Source: Agarophyton chilense
Lineage: Eukaryota > Rhodophyta > Florideophyceae > Gracilariales > Gracilariaceae
Direction of reading: 5' to 3'
DNA length: 64,000 nucleotides
Assembly: GCA_030374765.1 (NCBI GenBank)
Contig: JARGXX010000006.1
Location: forward strand, 372,001 to 436,000
Positions 50,111 through 61,822 of the stretch are shown here, one piece after another. The position numbers and the translations under genes were made by a program. Position 1 is the stretch's first letter. Every line of letters starts with the position of its first letter. The notes beneath the pieces are model-generated. The model was not told the origin of the DNA, did no database searches, and saw only the letters and a program-made list of their open reading frames with translations.

Positions 50111-53100
50111 AATGCTCCAAGAAGGGGTAATTGAACCAGCCAACTCAGATTGGGCTAGTCCCGTGGTTCTGGTTCAGAAGAAAGGGGATAACCGTATGAG
50201 GTTTCGTGTGGACTACTGGAGGCTCAATAGCATGACGATCAGAGATTCGTACCCGATACCTAGAATGGATGAGTGCATCGACTTCTTGGGAGATGCGCAG
50301 ATATTTACCACGTTGGATGCCAATTGTGATTATTGGCAGGTACCTGTAAGTGAAAAAGATCGAGACAAGACGACATTCACGTGTCATACAGGTTTTTTTC
50401 GCTTCACGCGCATGCCTTTCGGGTTGCGCAATGCTCCAGCCACCTTTCAAAGGGCGCTGGACATCATCCTTTCGAAGGTTAAGTGGACAACCGCCTTGGT
50501 ATACATCGATGATGTAATAATCTACTCCAGATTGGTAGAAGATCATTTTGCTCACGTGCGCACCGTATTAACCCTCCTAGGTGGGGCGGGGGTGACGCTG
50601 GAGCTACGCAAATGCGTCTTCTTTACCAGAACGGTTGACTCCCTGGGCCACATGATAGGCCCAGGTACCCTAGAGGTTGCGCCGAGCAACATTAGAGCCG
50701 TACAGGAGGTCAAGGTGGCACAATCCCAGACAGACGTACGATCCTTTATAGGTTTATGCAACGTTTATTGTCGCTTCGTGAAGGGATTCGCGAAAATAGC
50801 GGCTCCCCTCAACAAGAAGCTCGAGAAAGGTGAACCTGAACGGTTTGAGAATCTATCGAACGAGGAAATGGATACATTTGAGGAATTGAAACGAGCGCTG
50901 TTGTCGCCGCCAATCTTAGCGTTACCGAAAACAGGTCTACCGTACACGCTGGATACAGATGCATCCCACGCCCAAATTGGTTTTTTTCTCATGCAGGAGC
51001 AGCACAACGCAGACAAGTTATCTATAGGGTACTGGAGCCGCGCTATGAATGATGCGGAGCGGAATTACACGGTAACCGAGAAGGAATGTCTAGCAGTAGT
51101 GTGGAGCATGTTGATGATCCGTCCATACCTTTATGGTGAGCGCTTTACGCTGCGCAAGGACCACGATGCCTTTAAAGGTGGATCCTCGGACTCGCAGATG
51201 CATCTGGTAGACTTGCCCGTTGGAGGTTGAGACTGTCGGAGTTTGAATACGACGTACAGTATCCTCCAGGTATCAAGCACAACATAGCTGATGATATGTC
51301 TCGCTTAAACACCTCAGGGTTAGATACAGAACCTGTGGACGGTGACATCCCTTGCTTTTTGGAGTCATCAAACCAAAATGGTACCGGCGAACACCTAGAG
51401 GGATGTTGGGACTTACCTGAAGAAGGTGCTTTGCGGAACACCGACATGGCAACGCAGATACTGAACCTAGAGGAAACGAACGTCATGCCCGTAACCCGAG
51501 AGAAATTTCTACAAGAACAGGCCCAGGATGCGTACTGCAGAACCCGGGCTGACCAAATTGGTTTCAAAGGATCACCGTTCGATGTGGACCACAATGGGTA
51601 CATCGTGAGAAGGTCAACCTTGGATGGTAGCCTTCAAAAGGTGGTTCCGAAGTCGCTGCGCCCGAGAGTCTTGTATCTCGCGCACTACCCGCGACTATCG
51701 GGACACCCCGGTCCCACCAGGATGTATTACACCTTGAGGCAACAGTTCTACTCGCCTTATATGGTCCAGGATATCTATACCTTTGTAGGTCAATGCGAAT
51801 CTTGTGTTAGTACCCGCGGTGATACTCGAAAGCATCGAAAGTTCCTCAAGCTGTTTCCAGCAGCGGGTCCGCTGGAGTTTGTTGCGATAGACCTTCTAGT
51901 ACCACTTCCTGAAACCAAGAATGGGTAGCAGCACATTCTAGTGATCACCGACAGGTTCTCGAAGCTCACGAGAGCGATACCTTTAAAGGATACGAAGTCA
52001 ACAACGCTGGTGATCGCGTTCCTCAACAATTGGGTCTACCCGTATGGTGCACCCCTGTACCTACTAACTGATACTGGTTCAAACCTTGCATCGAAGTTCT
52101 TCGAAGCAGTCTGTCACCTCCTGGGTATCAAGCACTATTTCACTACTGCCTACCACCTGCAGACCAACGGACAGGTCGAGGGCTTTAACCACACATTTGT
52201 ATCAAGGCTACGACACTATACGGAAGAGCACCAAACTGGGTGGGATGAACTGGTGCAACCGCTCACCTCCTATAACCTTCAGGTACACTGGTCAACGCAG
52301 ACCACTCCCTTTGATTTGTTTCTTTCGCGACACCCCCGACGTATTGTAGTGCAGGGAGATCATACCACCAGCATTGCCGCTGTCGCACTGACCCCTGCCT
52401 AGGTCAAGCGAAAAACCCTTTTGAGGTTGAGAAGGGCTCTCAAACATGCAAAGAGCCGCCTTAATGCAGCCCAGAAGCGGTACAAGGCCGACTACGACCG
52501 TAGGGTAACCAAAGTGGTCTCTGTCTCTTCGGGACAATATGTCTACATAGATAACCCACCTTCAGGTAAAAGACCAAGACCGGGTGATGAAACGGACGAT
52601 GAATCTATTGATAGAGATATCAATTCGAAGCTTCTACCCAAATCATGGGGACCTTATAAGGTATTGAACGCATCAGACCACACCGTTACGGTTGACCAGG
52701 ACGGAATACCGAATACGATATCAATTGAACGTATTCCAGTAGCACCTGAAACGGTTCAACATTGCATGGAGGCGGACACCTCAGCTTGAGAGCCCAGAGC
52801 TGTAGCCCTGCGTACTCGACCCTCGGAGGACCCCACCCCAATTGAGGTGAACGATGACCTACCAAGGGATGATCCGGATTACCACCCTCTAACAGGGACG
52901 GAAATGCAACCTCAAACGGTAACAGCACGAGCTCCCGACCCGGCTCCCACACACGACGCTCCCAACTCGGAGCATATGAACCCTCAAGGTGGCGTTCCCC
53001 CGAAAGATCAGGACCAAACCTCAGAGGAATTTCCCGTTGACCGTCTGGTGGGCCACACGCGAACCTACAATGGTCTAAAGTTCACCGTAAGGTGGTGGAA

Positions 53101-53449
53101 GGTGGTAGGGCTGGGGACCAGAAGGGGACACCCTCGAACCCCCAGAAGCAATACCCCCACACTTCCGTATCAGGTATTAGCGCCGTCGAAAGGAGCCGAT
53201 GCCTGCAGACGGCTAACCTTAGACCGTCGTGGTACTCAGGCCTAAGGAAGGGGGCGAAAAGACGTTTTTTTCCGCTGAAGGTGGACGCATATGCGTCAGA
53301 TTATCTACAAGGGAGGACACGAAAGAACAACCAAATGTGGCAGTAGAAGAGACAAGAAGAGACCACAATTTACTTGAAGAAGGAGACGCTGAGGAAGTCA
53401 AGTGGCAGGCGGCCGCCACAAGAACCTGAAAGGCGAAGCGACAGAAAGT

Positions 53450-53863
53450 CTAGCCCCCGAATCGGAGAGTAGAAGGACCTGTCAGTTGTGGAGCATTGGG
53501 ATCGGGAGGACCCGTGTTATTGACTACCGACGAAGGAAAACTGGCAGGAATGCTATGAGCCATCGACATAGGAGGTAGCGAAGGAGTGGTAGCCTTGCCA
53601 CTGGGGATAGGAGTCGAAACCAAAAGATGATGAACGAAAGGAACCACCGCAACGGGTTGCAAAACCGCAGGGTTCAAGTTAGTACCTAGAAGGGGATTCT
53701 TCAAAGCATCACATGGCGTAGCAGCAGAGACGTTCGCTAGATTGGCAACCTGACCGGTCGCCAGTTGGTACATGTCCAACTGAAATTGATTCCGGAACTC
53801 ACCAAGTTGGTTAAGCGCCTTCATGAATTGCGCATGGCGCGGGTAGAAAACGTTCAAGGAGCG
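53450..53863 (-). CDS. Element 3 antisense ORF fragment (3' end)
   Basis: A minus-strand frame is open for about 137 codons from the element 2 insertion point (53863) to its stop at 53450, on the strand opposite to element 3 pol and tail-to-tail with it (about 200 bp). This is the same place where elements 1 and 2 carry their antisense ORFs. Sequence: LNQLGEFRNQFQLDMYQLATG, then a Pro/Ser/Thr-rich tail. I see no convincing similarity to the C-terminus of the other two, so homology is inferred from position only. Its N-terminal part would lie beyond element 2, outside the window. Confidence 0.4.
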   Translation of the reverse strand, partial: RSLNVFYPRHAQFMKALNQLGEFRNQFQLDMYQLATGQVANLANVSAATPCDALKNPLLGTNLNPAVLQPVAVVPFVHHLLVSTPIPSGKATTPSLPPMSMAHSIPASFPSSVVNNTGPPDPNAPQLTGPSTLRFGG

Positions 53864-54529
53864 TGTAGTATCCGCTCTAACGGAGGGAGCAGACACCTGC
53901 GACAGCGTTCGGACTGCCGATGGGTCGCTTGCGGCGAAGTAAAAGGGGTGGTGGAGCTACAACACCAGCGAGCTGGAAGTGGGGTGTAAGGCCACTACTC
54001 GCCAGCGAGGGTGAACAGTGCAACTGTAAAACGTTGATGAGACGTAGGTACGAGACGGCTCGTGAAGTGGTTCGGGGCTGGCTATCTATGATAGCTCGTC
54101 CGGATCTCTGGTTAAGGAATCCTAAGCGAGGAACAGAACAGTCATGATGCCCATGTTGTCTCCTTTACTTGGAGTCGGCGCTCACCTCTGGTACACTATA
54201 TACTGTGTGCCAGGGTGAGTGCCCAAATAAATATATAGATAATACCCAGTCGTCAGCCACTTAGCCAAACCACTGTATGGGTACGGTCCCGAGTGGACGT
54301 CTAGCTACAAGGGTAGTAAAACCAGCCACGTGGATCGCCACTACATGCGCCGTTGCAAGCCACTCGACCCATGACGCCACGTGTTCCACTAAGAAATTCT
54401 GCCTGTAGGCATTCTATGCGGTGTGCCGTTTCATATCACAATGCTGATGATATCACTCACTTATGAGTTCCAACCGCGACTTCGCGAAAAACCAACCTAT
54501 CGGATTCCCCGACATAGTAGAATACTACA
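53864..54529 (-). repeat. Element 2 3' LTR (666 bp)
   Basis: Ends TGTAGTAT and ATACTACA form an 8-bp terminal inverted repeat. The first 74 bp recur at 63927-64000 with one difference. Confidence 0.95.
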
Positions 54530-54530
54530 T

Positions 54531-54540
54531 ACCTCCCTCG
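54531..54540 (-). promoter_or_regulatory. Element 2 polypurine tract
   Basis: On the minus strand CGAGGGAGGT, 1 nt before the 3' LTR. Confidence 0.7.
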
Positions 54541-54697
54541 TTAAGCGCGAACCATGGGGGACGCAAGAAGCGTTTATACGCAGTCGGACCGGTGTTCCGG
54601 GGACTCATCGTCATCATGAAATCCTCGCCGCCTGACCAACTCTTACAGTTCTCAACAGCATTCTGTTCCTCACCGCTCTTCAGCTCGATCTCTCGCG

Positions 54698-56379
54698 ATG
54701 AATCCGAACGCCTGGTCCAACTCGTTTCAGCCCTCCTCTGAGGATGTGCCTTCTGGGGCTCTGTCCAACACTGCTGGTTATGCGTCGCAGCATACTGCTC
54801 AACTCGGTCCATACCGTTCGTTCCCCACACCGTACACCGGATTCCGGTCGGTACCGTTACCTCAGCCAACCGTGGCTCCGATGCCGAACGCGGCTTACGT
54901 CGTCTCTGCAGGTGTGATTCGAGCCCCTTCCCGTCGTGCTCAGCGGAGCTACCCGCACCCTGCGGATTTCTATGGACGAGATCCTCTCGACAACGTTGAA
55001 CTTTTCGCTGAAGCGCCCTGGTTTGATCCAGTTGCTATCCGCGATGACGCGTTGATAAAACAGTATGTACACGGTAGATACTTCCCTGACGGTATTCCGG
55101 AACACGCGATTTATAGCGACGACTGGGCGAGCCATATTGCTTTGCCAGACAACGCGATTGCGCGATATTCAACGGAAACCTTGTCCGAAGCCCGTACGCG
55201 GTTCCCCAAGCTGATTTATCAGCGACTTCACCGATTCATCAGTACGGTTCTCCTCCCGCAGGACTGGAACTAGATATCTGGAAAGCCCGTACCGACGGTG
55301 AAGGTTACTCGTATATCGAGACACTCGTTGAAGTCGATGTTAGCGGTTGGCGCGGTGTTTGCAGTGTGCGTGATGCAGCTCTCTGCTTTCAGCAACCTCT
55401 TCTCCGTGCGTAGTTCCGCTTCCTTCGAAAGCGTGACATTACCTATTGGGATTATCCTCGTTGGGAACGTCGTACTCGATCACGTTTGGGCTATTTGGTG
55501 CAGTATCAAATGATCGAGATTCACCGCATCCGGCGGAACGCGCGCTTCGGGCGCTACATCGGTATTCCGGAGCATTGGGCGGCGATCGAGAGTCCTCGTG
55601 GTTGCCCTGTGGAGCTCCCACCGGCGATCTCCTACATCGGGTCCGCGTTGGTTAACCACCTGTTCTCGGGATATTGGACGGTGGTTTATACCGAGTTTAT
55701 CGCCAAGATGGCCGTCTTCCTCCTGTGGGATGCTTATGATACCTTTAGAGTTTGGTACATGTCGCCCACAGCGCGAAAGTATGCGAGAGAACTCGATCTT
55801 TCCCTTGTCCTGGGATCCCGTGCGAACCATGCCGACTTCCTCCCTCTTGTGGATTTGATCGACAGTGTCGATTGGTCTGGAGTGCCAGCTGATCAATCCG
55901 CTAGCGGAACCCGTACAAGACACTACGACCATTCTCCTGGACGAACAGCAAGTGCTGGAGATTTCGTCTGGTACGACCCCTGGACGCGCCAGTTGATCAC
56001 CTCCGAGCAGGCTCGCTTTCTTCGGGAGAACCCGCGTGACATGCCACCGAACCAGCTTACTGGATACGTGTACGATGCTACTCCATCCGAGAACGGAGAG
56101 GAACCTTATTAGGAAGCGCCGGGAGCTGAGACTGAACTCGGTTACGAGGACGAGCCAGAGCTGGCAGGCGTAGCGACTTCCGTCTATCAATCCGCAGCGG
56201 AGGGATTTGCTCAAGAGTACTCTCATGGGTCTACCCAACAACCGAGTGCAGTGCCGGTCGAAGATCCAGGCTTGGATCCGCTGAGGCAGTTCCTCTTAGA
56301 TGCGGGCTTTCCAGTGGACCAAGTTGAGGGTGATCGCGCACAGCTTCTTGCGAACCTGCGTGCCCGCACGTCTCTTTGA
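54698..56379 (+). pseudogene. Element 2 antisense ORF (aORF), decayed
   Basis: It starts at an ATG (MNPNAWSNSFQPSSED) 168 bp from the 3' LTR and would encode about 560 residues, the homologue of the element 1 aORF. Three lesions are visible. A frameshift lies just before the TAG at 55271. A TAG near 55412 stands where element 1 has Glu (RA*FRFL against RAEFRYM). A TAG at 56110 interrupts the acidic region. Between lesions the match to element 1 is continuous (WFDPVAIRDDALI, RRTRSRLGYLVQYQMIEI, CPVELPPAISYIGS, ELDLSLVLGS, DFVWYDPW, LRQFLLDAGF). The hydrophobic stretch is kept as YWTVVYTEFIAKMAVFLLW. It ends at a TGA, tail-to-tail with pol (259 bp). Confidence 0.82.
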
Positions 56380-56462
56380 TAATCCTAGAAAAGACTCCTA
56401 GTCAACAGCCTTGCAGTGATATCTTGATACCAATAAACTCCGGTGACTTCGTGTCTTCACGA

Positions 56463-56625
56463 TCCCTTCTTATCTTCTAGTCTTCCTCTCTTCTCGCTTC
56501 TCGAGTTCTTAACTTCTTCTTCTCGCTTCTCAAGTTTCATACTTTCCTTTTCGCTTCTGGAGTTCTTCAATCATCTCTTCTCGCTTCTGGAGTTCTTCAA
56601 TCCTTCTTCTCGCTTCTCGAGTTGG
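56463..56625. repeat. Pyrimidine-rich minisatellite between the aORF and pol ends
   Basis: About five imperfect units of about 30 bp built on CTTCTCGCTTCTSGAGTTCTT lie between the converging 3' ends of the aORF and pol. Confidence 0.8.
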
Positions 56626-56638
56626 TCCTAGGTGATAA

Positions 56639-59600
56639 TCAGTAAATATCCTGTGCTTGCGTGTTTTCACGTTTCTTCCACATGATTTCTTGTTTTCTTC
56701 TCGCCTTTCGAGTTTTTACTACCTTTGTACCCCATAAATAGAAATGGGATGTGCCCATGAGCTCGACTATCGAAGAGTCGATCTCCCAGGGGAGTGGTAA
56801 TCGCATGCGTCGATGATATCGCACGAGCTGCGAACGGGGGATATAAGCTATAAGTTCCCACGTATCCGCCTCCGGAGGAAAACCGTACCAACGGACTCGA
56901 TACAGTAATTCTCTTGTATCTTCATGCTCGCCATGTTCACATATGCGATCCATAACATATTCCTGGGCGTTTCCCAATGCTTTCGCTTTCGGTGCGAGAC
57001 TCCTGTTAACAGGTTTGAAATACCTTAGGGCTGACCCAAGCGTCTCTGTGTTAGCATTGTCAGCGTCGCTAAGCGTTCTCTCGTCGACTAACTGCCGTTC
57101 TGCCGGCAGGGGCAGTGTACTCATTCCTTTAGAACCTTTTTCAGATAAAGAGCTATCCTGTTTTCCAGGTTCCATAGAAGCGTACTTCTTGCTACTTCCC
57201 AATTCCATTCGTGGATGAACTTCCTTCGGTTTATCCGATTCTGACCGCTGTTCGGTGGACGATGGTGCTTGCACCACGACAGATGGCGATACCTCTTCTT
57301 CTTCCTGCCCACGAGGGATGGGAGCCGATATCGGCGGAACAGCGAGTGGCGCTTCACCTGACGGTTCAGCCTGAAGCGGCAAAGGCGCGTTTTCGCGTGC
57401 ACTCGTTTCAAAGTCCTTGGGGCCAAATTCCAAAACATCTTTCCTGTTTTCAGGTTCCATTTCTTTACATACGGGTGTGCGCGTGCCACGGGGCATATCC
57501 CGATATTTTGGAAGCTGTCCGTGATTGGCGTACGCAACGGCCGGCGGTAGGAGATCTGGAGCTTTCTCCTCCGATCGAGCCATTGGTGGCGGTTCACTCT
57601 CCCCAGAGTCACTTGGGCTTTTGACTTGACGTTCCGTCGCTCTTGCCTCCTTAGTTCTACCAGATACCTGGACTTCCACTTGCGGGTCAGGCACGACTTC
57701 AATGCGATCGCGCGATACACGTTCAACGTCCTCACCTGTCTTGATGACCACTGCGTCTTCATCAAGGTTCACCACTTTGAAGGGTCCATCCGCTATCGGG
57801 AACAACTTATGACGAGGTTCTTCCTGTTTGTCCGGTCTTTCAACTCGCACGAAGACGTGACCTCCTACTCGGATTGCCGGATTTCTTCTTCGCCTTCTGG
57901 CGTCATAGTTTCGCTTATAGCGAGCTTGCGTCTTTGATAACTCCTTAGCGGCTTCTTCCGCTCTGGCCTTCAGGTCATTCTTCCACTTCAGATGGTACTC
58001 AGCCGGGGTCGGCGCGTCCAATTCTGTCTCGTCGTCGAGCGCAACCGGTAGAGCCGGAGGGTTACGTGAGAGCACGAGGTCGAACGGTGCCGTCTTTGTA
58101 GAGGTATGCACTTGCGTATTGTACGCGTAGCACAGAGTATCTGTAAACATGTCCCATTCTTTCGGGTGGTCCGCAATGTAGTTTCATAGTGCTGCTATCA
58201 GCGTGCGGTTGAAACGCTCCACCTGACCGTTGCATTGCAGATGATAGGTCGTGGTAAACACGTTTCGAATGCCCATAATGCGGCAAACATTCTGAAAGAA
58301 CTTCGCAACGAATTGCTTCCCATTATCTGATAACAAAACTTCTGGTGGTCCGTATATAAATACCCAGTGTTTGATAAACGCCTGTGCGATTACGGTTGCG
58401 GTTATACGCTTCAGCGGCACAGTCCGCACTAGCTTCGACAAGCGGTGGGGGATTAGCAATAGGTAGCGATAACCTCGCCATGAGCGAATCAATTCCCCTA
58501 TGATGTCGATACTGACGTATTGTAAAGGCGCTTTCGCCTGGAATAACGTCATCGGTTTCCGCTTCCTGTAAAGCTTCACGCGATTCTTCGCACATGTTGT
58601 ACACAACCTCACTGTAGCATGGCAGTCCATTGCCAAAGTACGCCAGTAAAAATCTATTCTTAGACTCATGAACAACTTCGTTCCTCCTGGATGACCAGAC
58701 AGCCTGCTGTAGTGTGCCAGATGGAGTACTCGACTCTTCACGACGTGTGGAATCACGATTTGATCATGCTTTTCGACATGTCTTAACAGTATTTTTCGTG
58801 AATCGAGTGAAAAGGGGAGCTCCTCCCCCCCGTTAAAACGAGAGCGTATCGACGCACAAAACGTATCAGCGTGTTGCTCATTGAGGAGCTCAGTGCACGA
58901 GATTCGCTCAAGTTGAACTGAAGGGTCAGTGTCTGCTAATGCAAGGAACGGGTCTGCATCCGAATTATCATCAAGGGTCTCTTGTTCCTCTTCTTCAAAA
59001 GATGGTGAATGGGTCTCCATGTAGAAGAAAGGAATCTCTTCATCGATTTCGCCTTGGGTTTCGCCCAGTGCTTTGAGTCGCGATAGCGCGTCAGCTTGGA
59101 CATTGGCCAATCCCTTCTTATACTTCACTTCGAAATTGAATTCAGAAAGGCGTAAGCGCCATCGTGTGAGACGACCAGACGGGTCTGTAATGGACAGTAA
59201 CCATCGTAGAGACGAATGATCCGTGCTGACGGTAAAACGTTCTCCTTGGAGATACGGTCGCAATGTGGTTAGAGCCCAAACGACTGCAAGGCATTCCTTT
59301 TCTGAAACTGAATACTTCTTCTCAGCTGCGTTCAGCGATCTTGACTAGTAAGCAATGGGTTTGCGTTCACCATCAGGGTGTCTTTGAAAAGGGGCACACC
59401 CTACTTAGTACTCGCTAGAGTCGGTATCCACTGAGTATGGCAGGTTGGGGATGGGCAGAGCCAAGACTGGGGCTGTAATAATCTTTGTCTTCACCGTTTC
59501 TAACGCTTCCACTTCACCTGGTCTGAATTGTTCCAGCTGTACTGGTTGTCCTTTACGCAGCTTTGCGTTGAGCGGTGCCGCTATATGCGATTATCGCGGC

Positions 59601-61516
59601 ACGAATCGTCGGTAGACGTTGCACAAGCCGAGGCAAGAATGCAATTGCTTCTGTGTCGACGGAGGTTGTACTTCGCGGAGAGCCGCAGTTTGTGCCTCTT
59701 GAATGGCACGCTGTCCCGCCTTGATCACATGTCCTAAGTACCGGACGGTGCCAGCGAACCATTCGCATTTCTTGAATTTCAAGGTGATACCTGCGCTCTG
59801 TAATGCTTTGAAGATCTCCTCGACATGCCGTAAATGGCTTTCCACATCCTGGGAAAAGATGATCACATCGTCCAAATAGACTAAACAAGTCTCCCACTTG
59901 TATCTTGAGAGCAAGATGTCCAGAGTACGCTGGAAAGTAGCCGGTGCATTCGTTGAGCCAAAGGTCATCCTTTTGAAACGGTAGAGACTGGCGTGACACG
60001 CAAATGCGGTTTTATCTTGGTCTTCTTCCACTACAAGCACCTGCCAATAGCCAGAGTTGGCGTCCAACGTGGTGAACACGTTCGCTTCTCTTAAGCTGTC
60101 AATACATTCGTCTATTAGAGGCAACGGGTATGTATCCCGAACTGTAACTGCGTTCAGTTTTCGATAATCGATACAGAATAGTAAAGAACCATCAGGTTTC
60201 GGAACCAGCACCACTGGTGAGGCCAAAGCATATTTAGCTGCTTCGATTACTCCTTCTTCCAGCATTTTGCTGACATTCTCCTCCTCGATTTGGCGAGTTC
60301 GCGGTCCCGCTCTGTAGGGTGGTTGGGAGATGGGTCGTGACCCTGGGACCAAATCAATGTGGTGTTCCGTAGCGGAGATCTCTCCTAGTTTTCCACTCCA
60401 CATGGATGTATACTTCTTCAGCATAGACCTGATCTTCGTTCTGTAGTGTTCCGACACATGTGCTAAGTCTAGCTCATCGACCAGGCTCTCTGGATCCTTT
60501 GCCGTTTGCAATTGATCTCCAGACGGAGTTTGCAGTTCTTCGTCTGTGTCACCGACATGGGTTAATCCCAATACTTCTGCAGTAGAAATATGAGTAGGGA
60601 CCACCACTGTGGGATGAGGCAAAGCTGTTGCAACAACCTGATTCTTCGGTATCTGATAATCGTTTTCGGTGAAGTTACTCACTAGTATCCGAAAGGGGCT
60701 ACCAGGATCAACCTGAACAATGCCGTTAGCGACTAGCAATCCACGGGATTCGTACATCCAAGTATTCGGTTGAATTACCACGAGTCCGTGTCGTTCTGTT
60801 CTTACTTGAACCCAAGTTTGGGTTTACGCCTTCAGCATGGCACTCTACGCTACTCGAATCCTCGGCGAGACACGCCCTCGGGATTTCCCGTATTCCATAG
60901 ATGGTGGAAGTGGAGGTGCTTCGGGGCAACGACGCATTGGCTTGCGAACAATTGGTACCATTGATCCATCATCTAGTTCCATTAGTTTTCTTCGCGGGCG
61001 AATGGCTTCGACAAACTTCTAGCAATAATCACATCCCAGTACCACTGGTGCAGCTAATGTCTTACAGACGATGAAGTCGACTAGGACTACAAAGCGTCCC
61101 AAACGCACCACGAGTCGAACTGTTCCCAGTGTCTTCACAGCATTCTTGTTGGCATCCCGGATGTCCGGTAAAGGACCGTATCGAATACGTTCTAAGTCAG
61201 CAGGAGCGAGCTCCGATTCTCGTATAAAGTTCGGACCAGCACCTGTGTCCAAGATAGTCAATCGACGAGATAACAGATTCCTGTCAGATCCGATGTCGGC
61301 ATAGACCTTGTGGTTTCTTTTAGAAATTACCATGAGATATCTTTCCAGTTTTGACGGACAAGTATAACGTCTCCAAGGACGATGTAACTCACAGTCAAAC
61401 TGTACTCGCTTTCCGTCCGGCGGATTGATTCCGTACGGCGGAAATTTGGGAGGCCTCAAGAGAATCTTGGGCTTCCAAGCTCGGGAGCAGGGAGGCGAGC
61501 TCTCCCTGGTCAGCAC
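56639..61516 (-). pseudogene. Element 2 pol with chromodomain, broken
   Basis: Read on the minus strand. Protease: LTILDTGAGPNFI (about 61280), ending at a TAG at 61019. RT: 60781-59591 with FTTLDANSGYWQV and LVYLDDVIIFS. RNase H remnants, then 59263-58184 with STDHSSLRWLL. Integrase: HHCC finger, VSIDIIGELI, LLSDNGKQF and GQVERFNRTL; all three catalytic acids are kept. After a stop at 58184, a frame to 56639 carries the integrase C-terminus, a Pro/Ser/Glu-rich linker and a chromodomain (YVMDRICEHGEHED, LLYRVRWYGFPPEADTW). At least five stops or frameshifts separate the parts. Confidence 0.85.
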
Positions 61517-61822
61517 TACGGGATCGACTAGTGCCGACCCCCTACGGGCTCCCTCACTTAGTTTTCCGGTTGCACCGGCTTATTCGCCTCAAAGGCGCCT
61601 CTTCCTACCGGGGTTCCGGGTTGTAACACTTCAGCATTCTGAGCAACCCGCTTGTCCGTCCGGCGCATTGGTGTCTGAGAAAACCAACTTTTGGCTTTCC
61701 AATACATGCCCGCCGGTACGCGGCTGCTTTCCTCTTCTGAGAGTGCTTCGTAATTCGTCATGATACGACTCAGATCCTTTACAGGAAGCGTGCATTCTGC
61801 ACTCAAATGGTGTTTTCCATAT

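Larger units (their letters stand above)
48246..53245 (+). pseudogene. Element 3 pol, broken by a solo LTR and stops
   Basis: Protease: CMLDTGARPNVLN (about 48410). RT: split at 49443/50111 by the solo LTR; SWASPVV-type and RVDYWRLNSMTIRDSYPIPR motifs, then LVYIDDVIIYS (about 50500). RNase H: LDTDASHAQIGF and TEKECLAVVW. Integrase: HHCC finger (LAHYPRLSGHPG, CESC), VITDRFSKLTRAIPLK, LLTDTGSNLASKF and GQVEGFNHTF, with all three acidic positions kept. A remnant chromodomain is at about 53018 (FPVDRLVGHTRTY, KFTVRWWK). Stops lie at 48909, 51926 and 52400. Confidence 0.82.
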
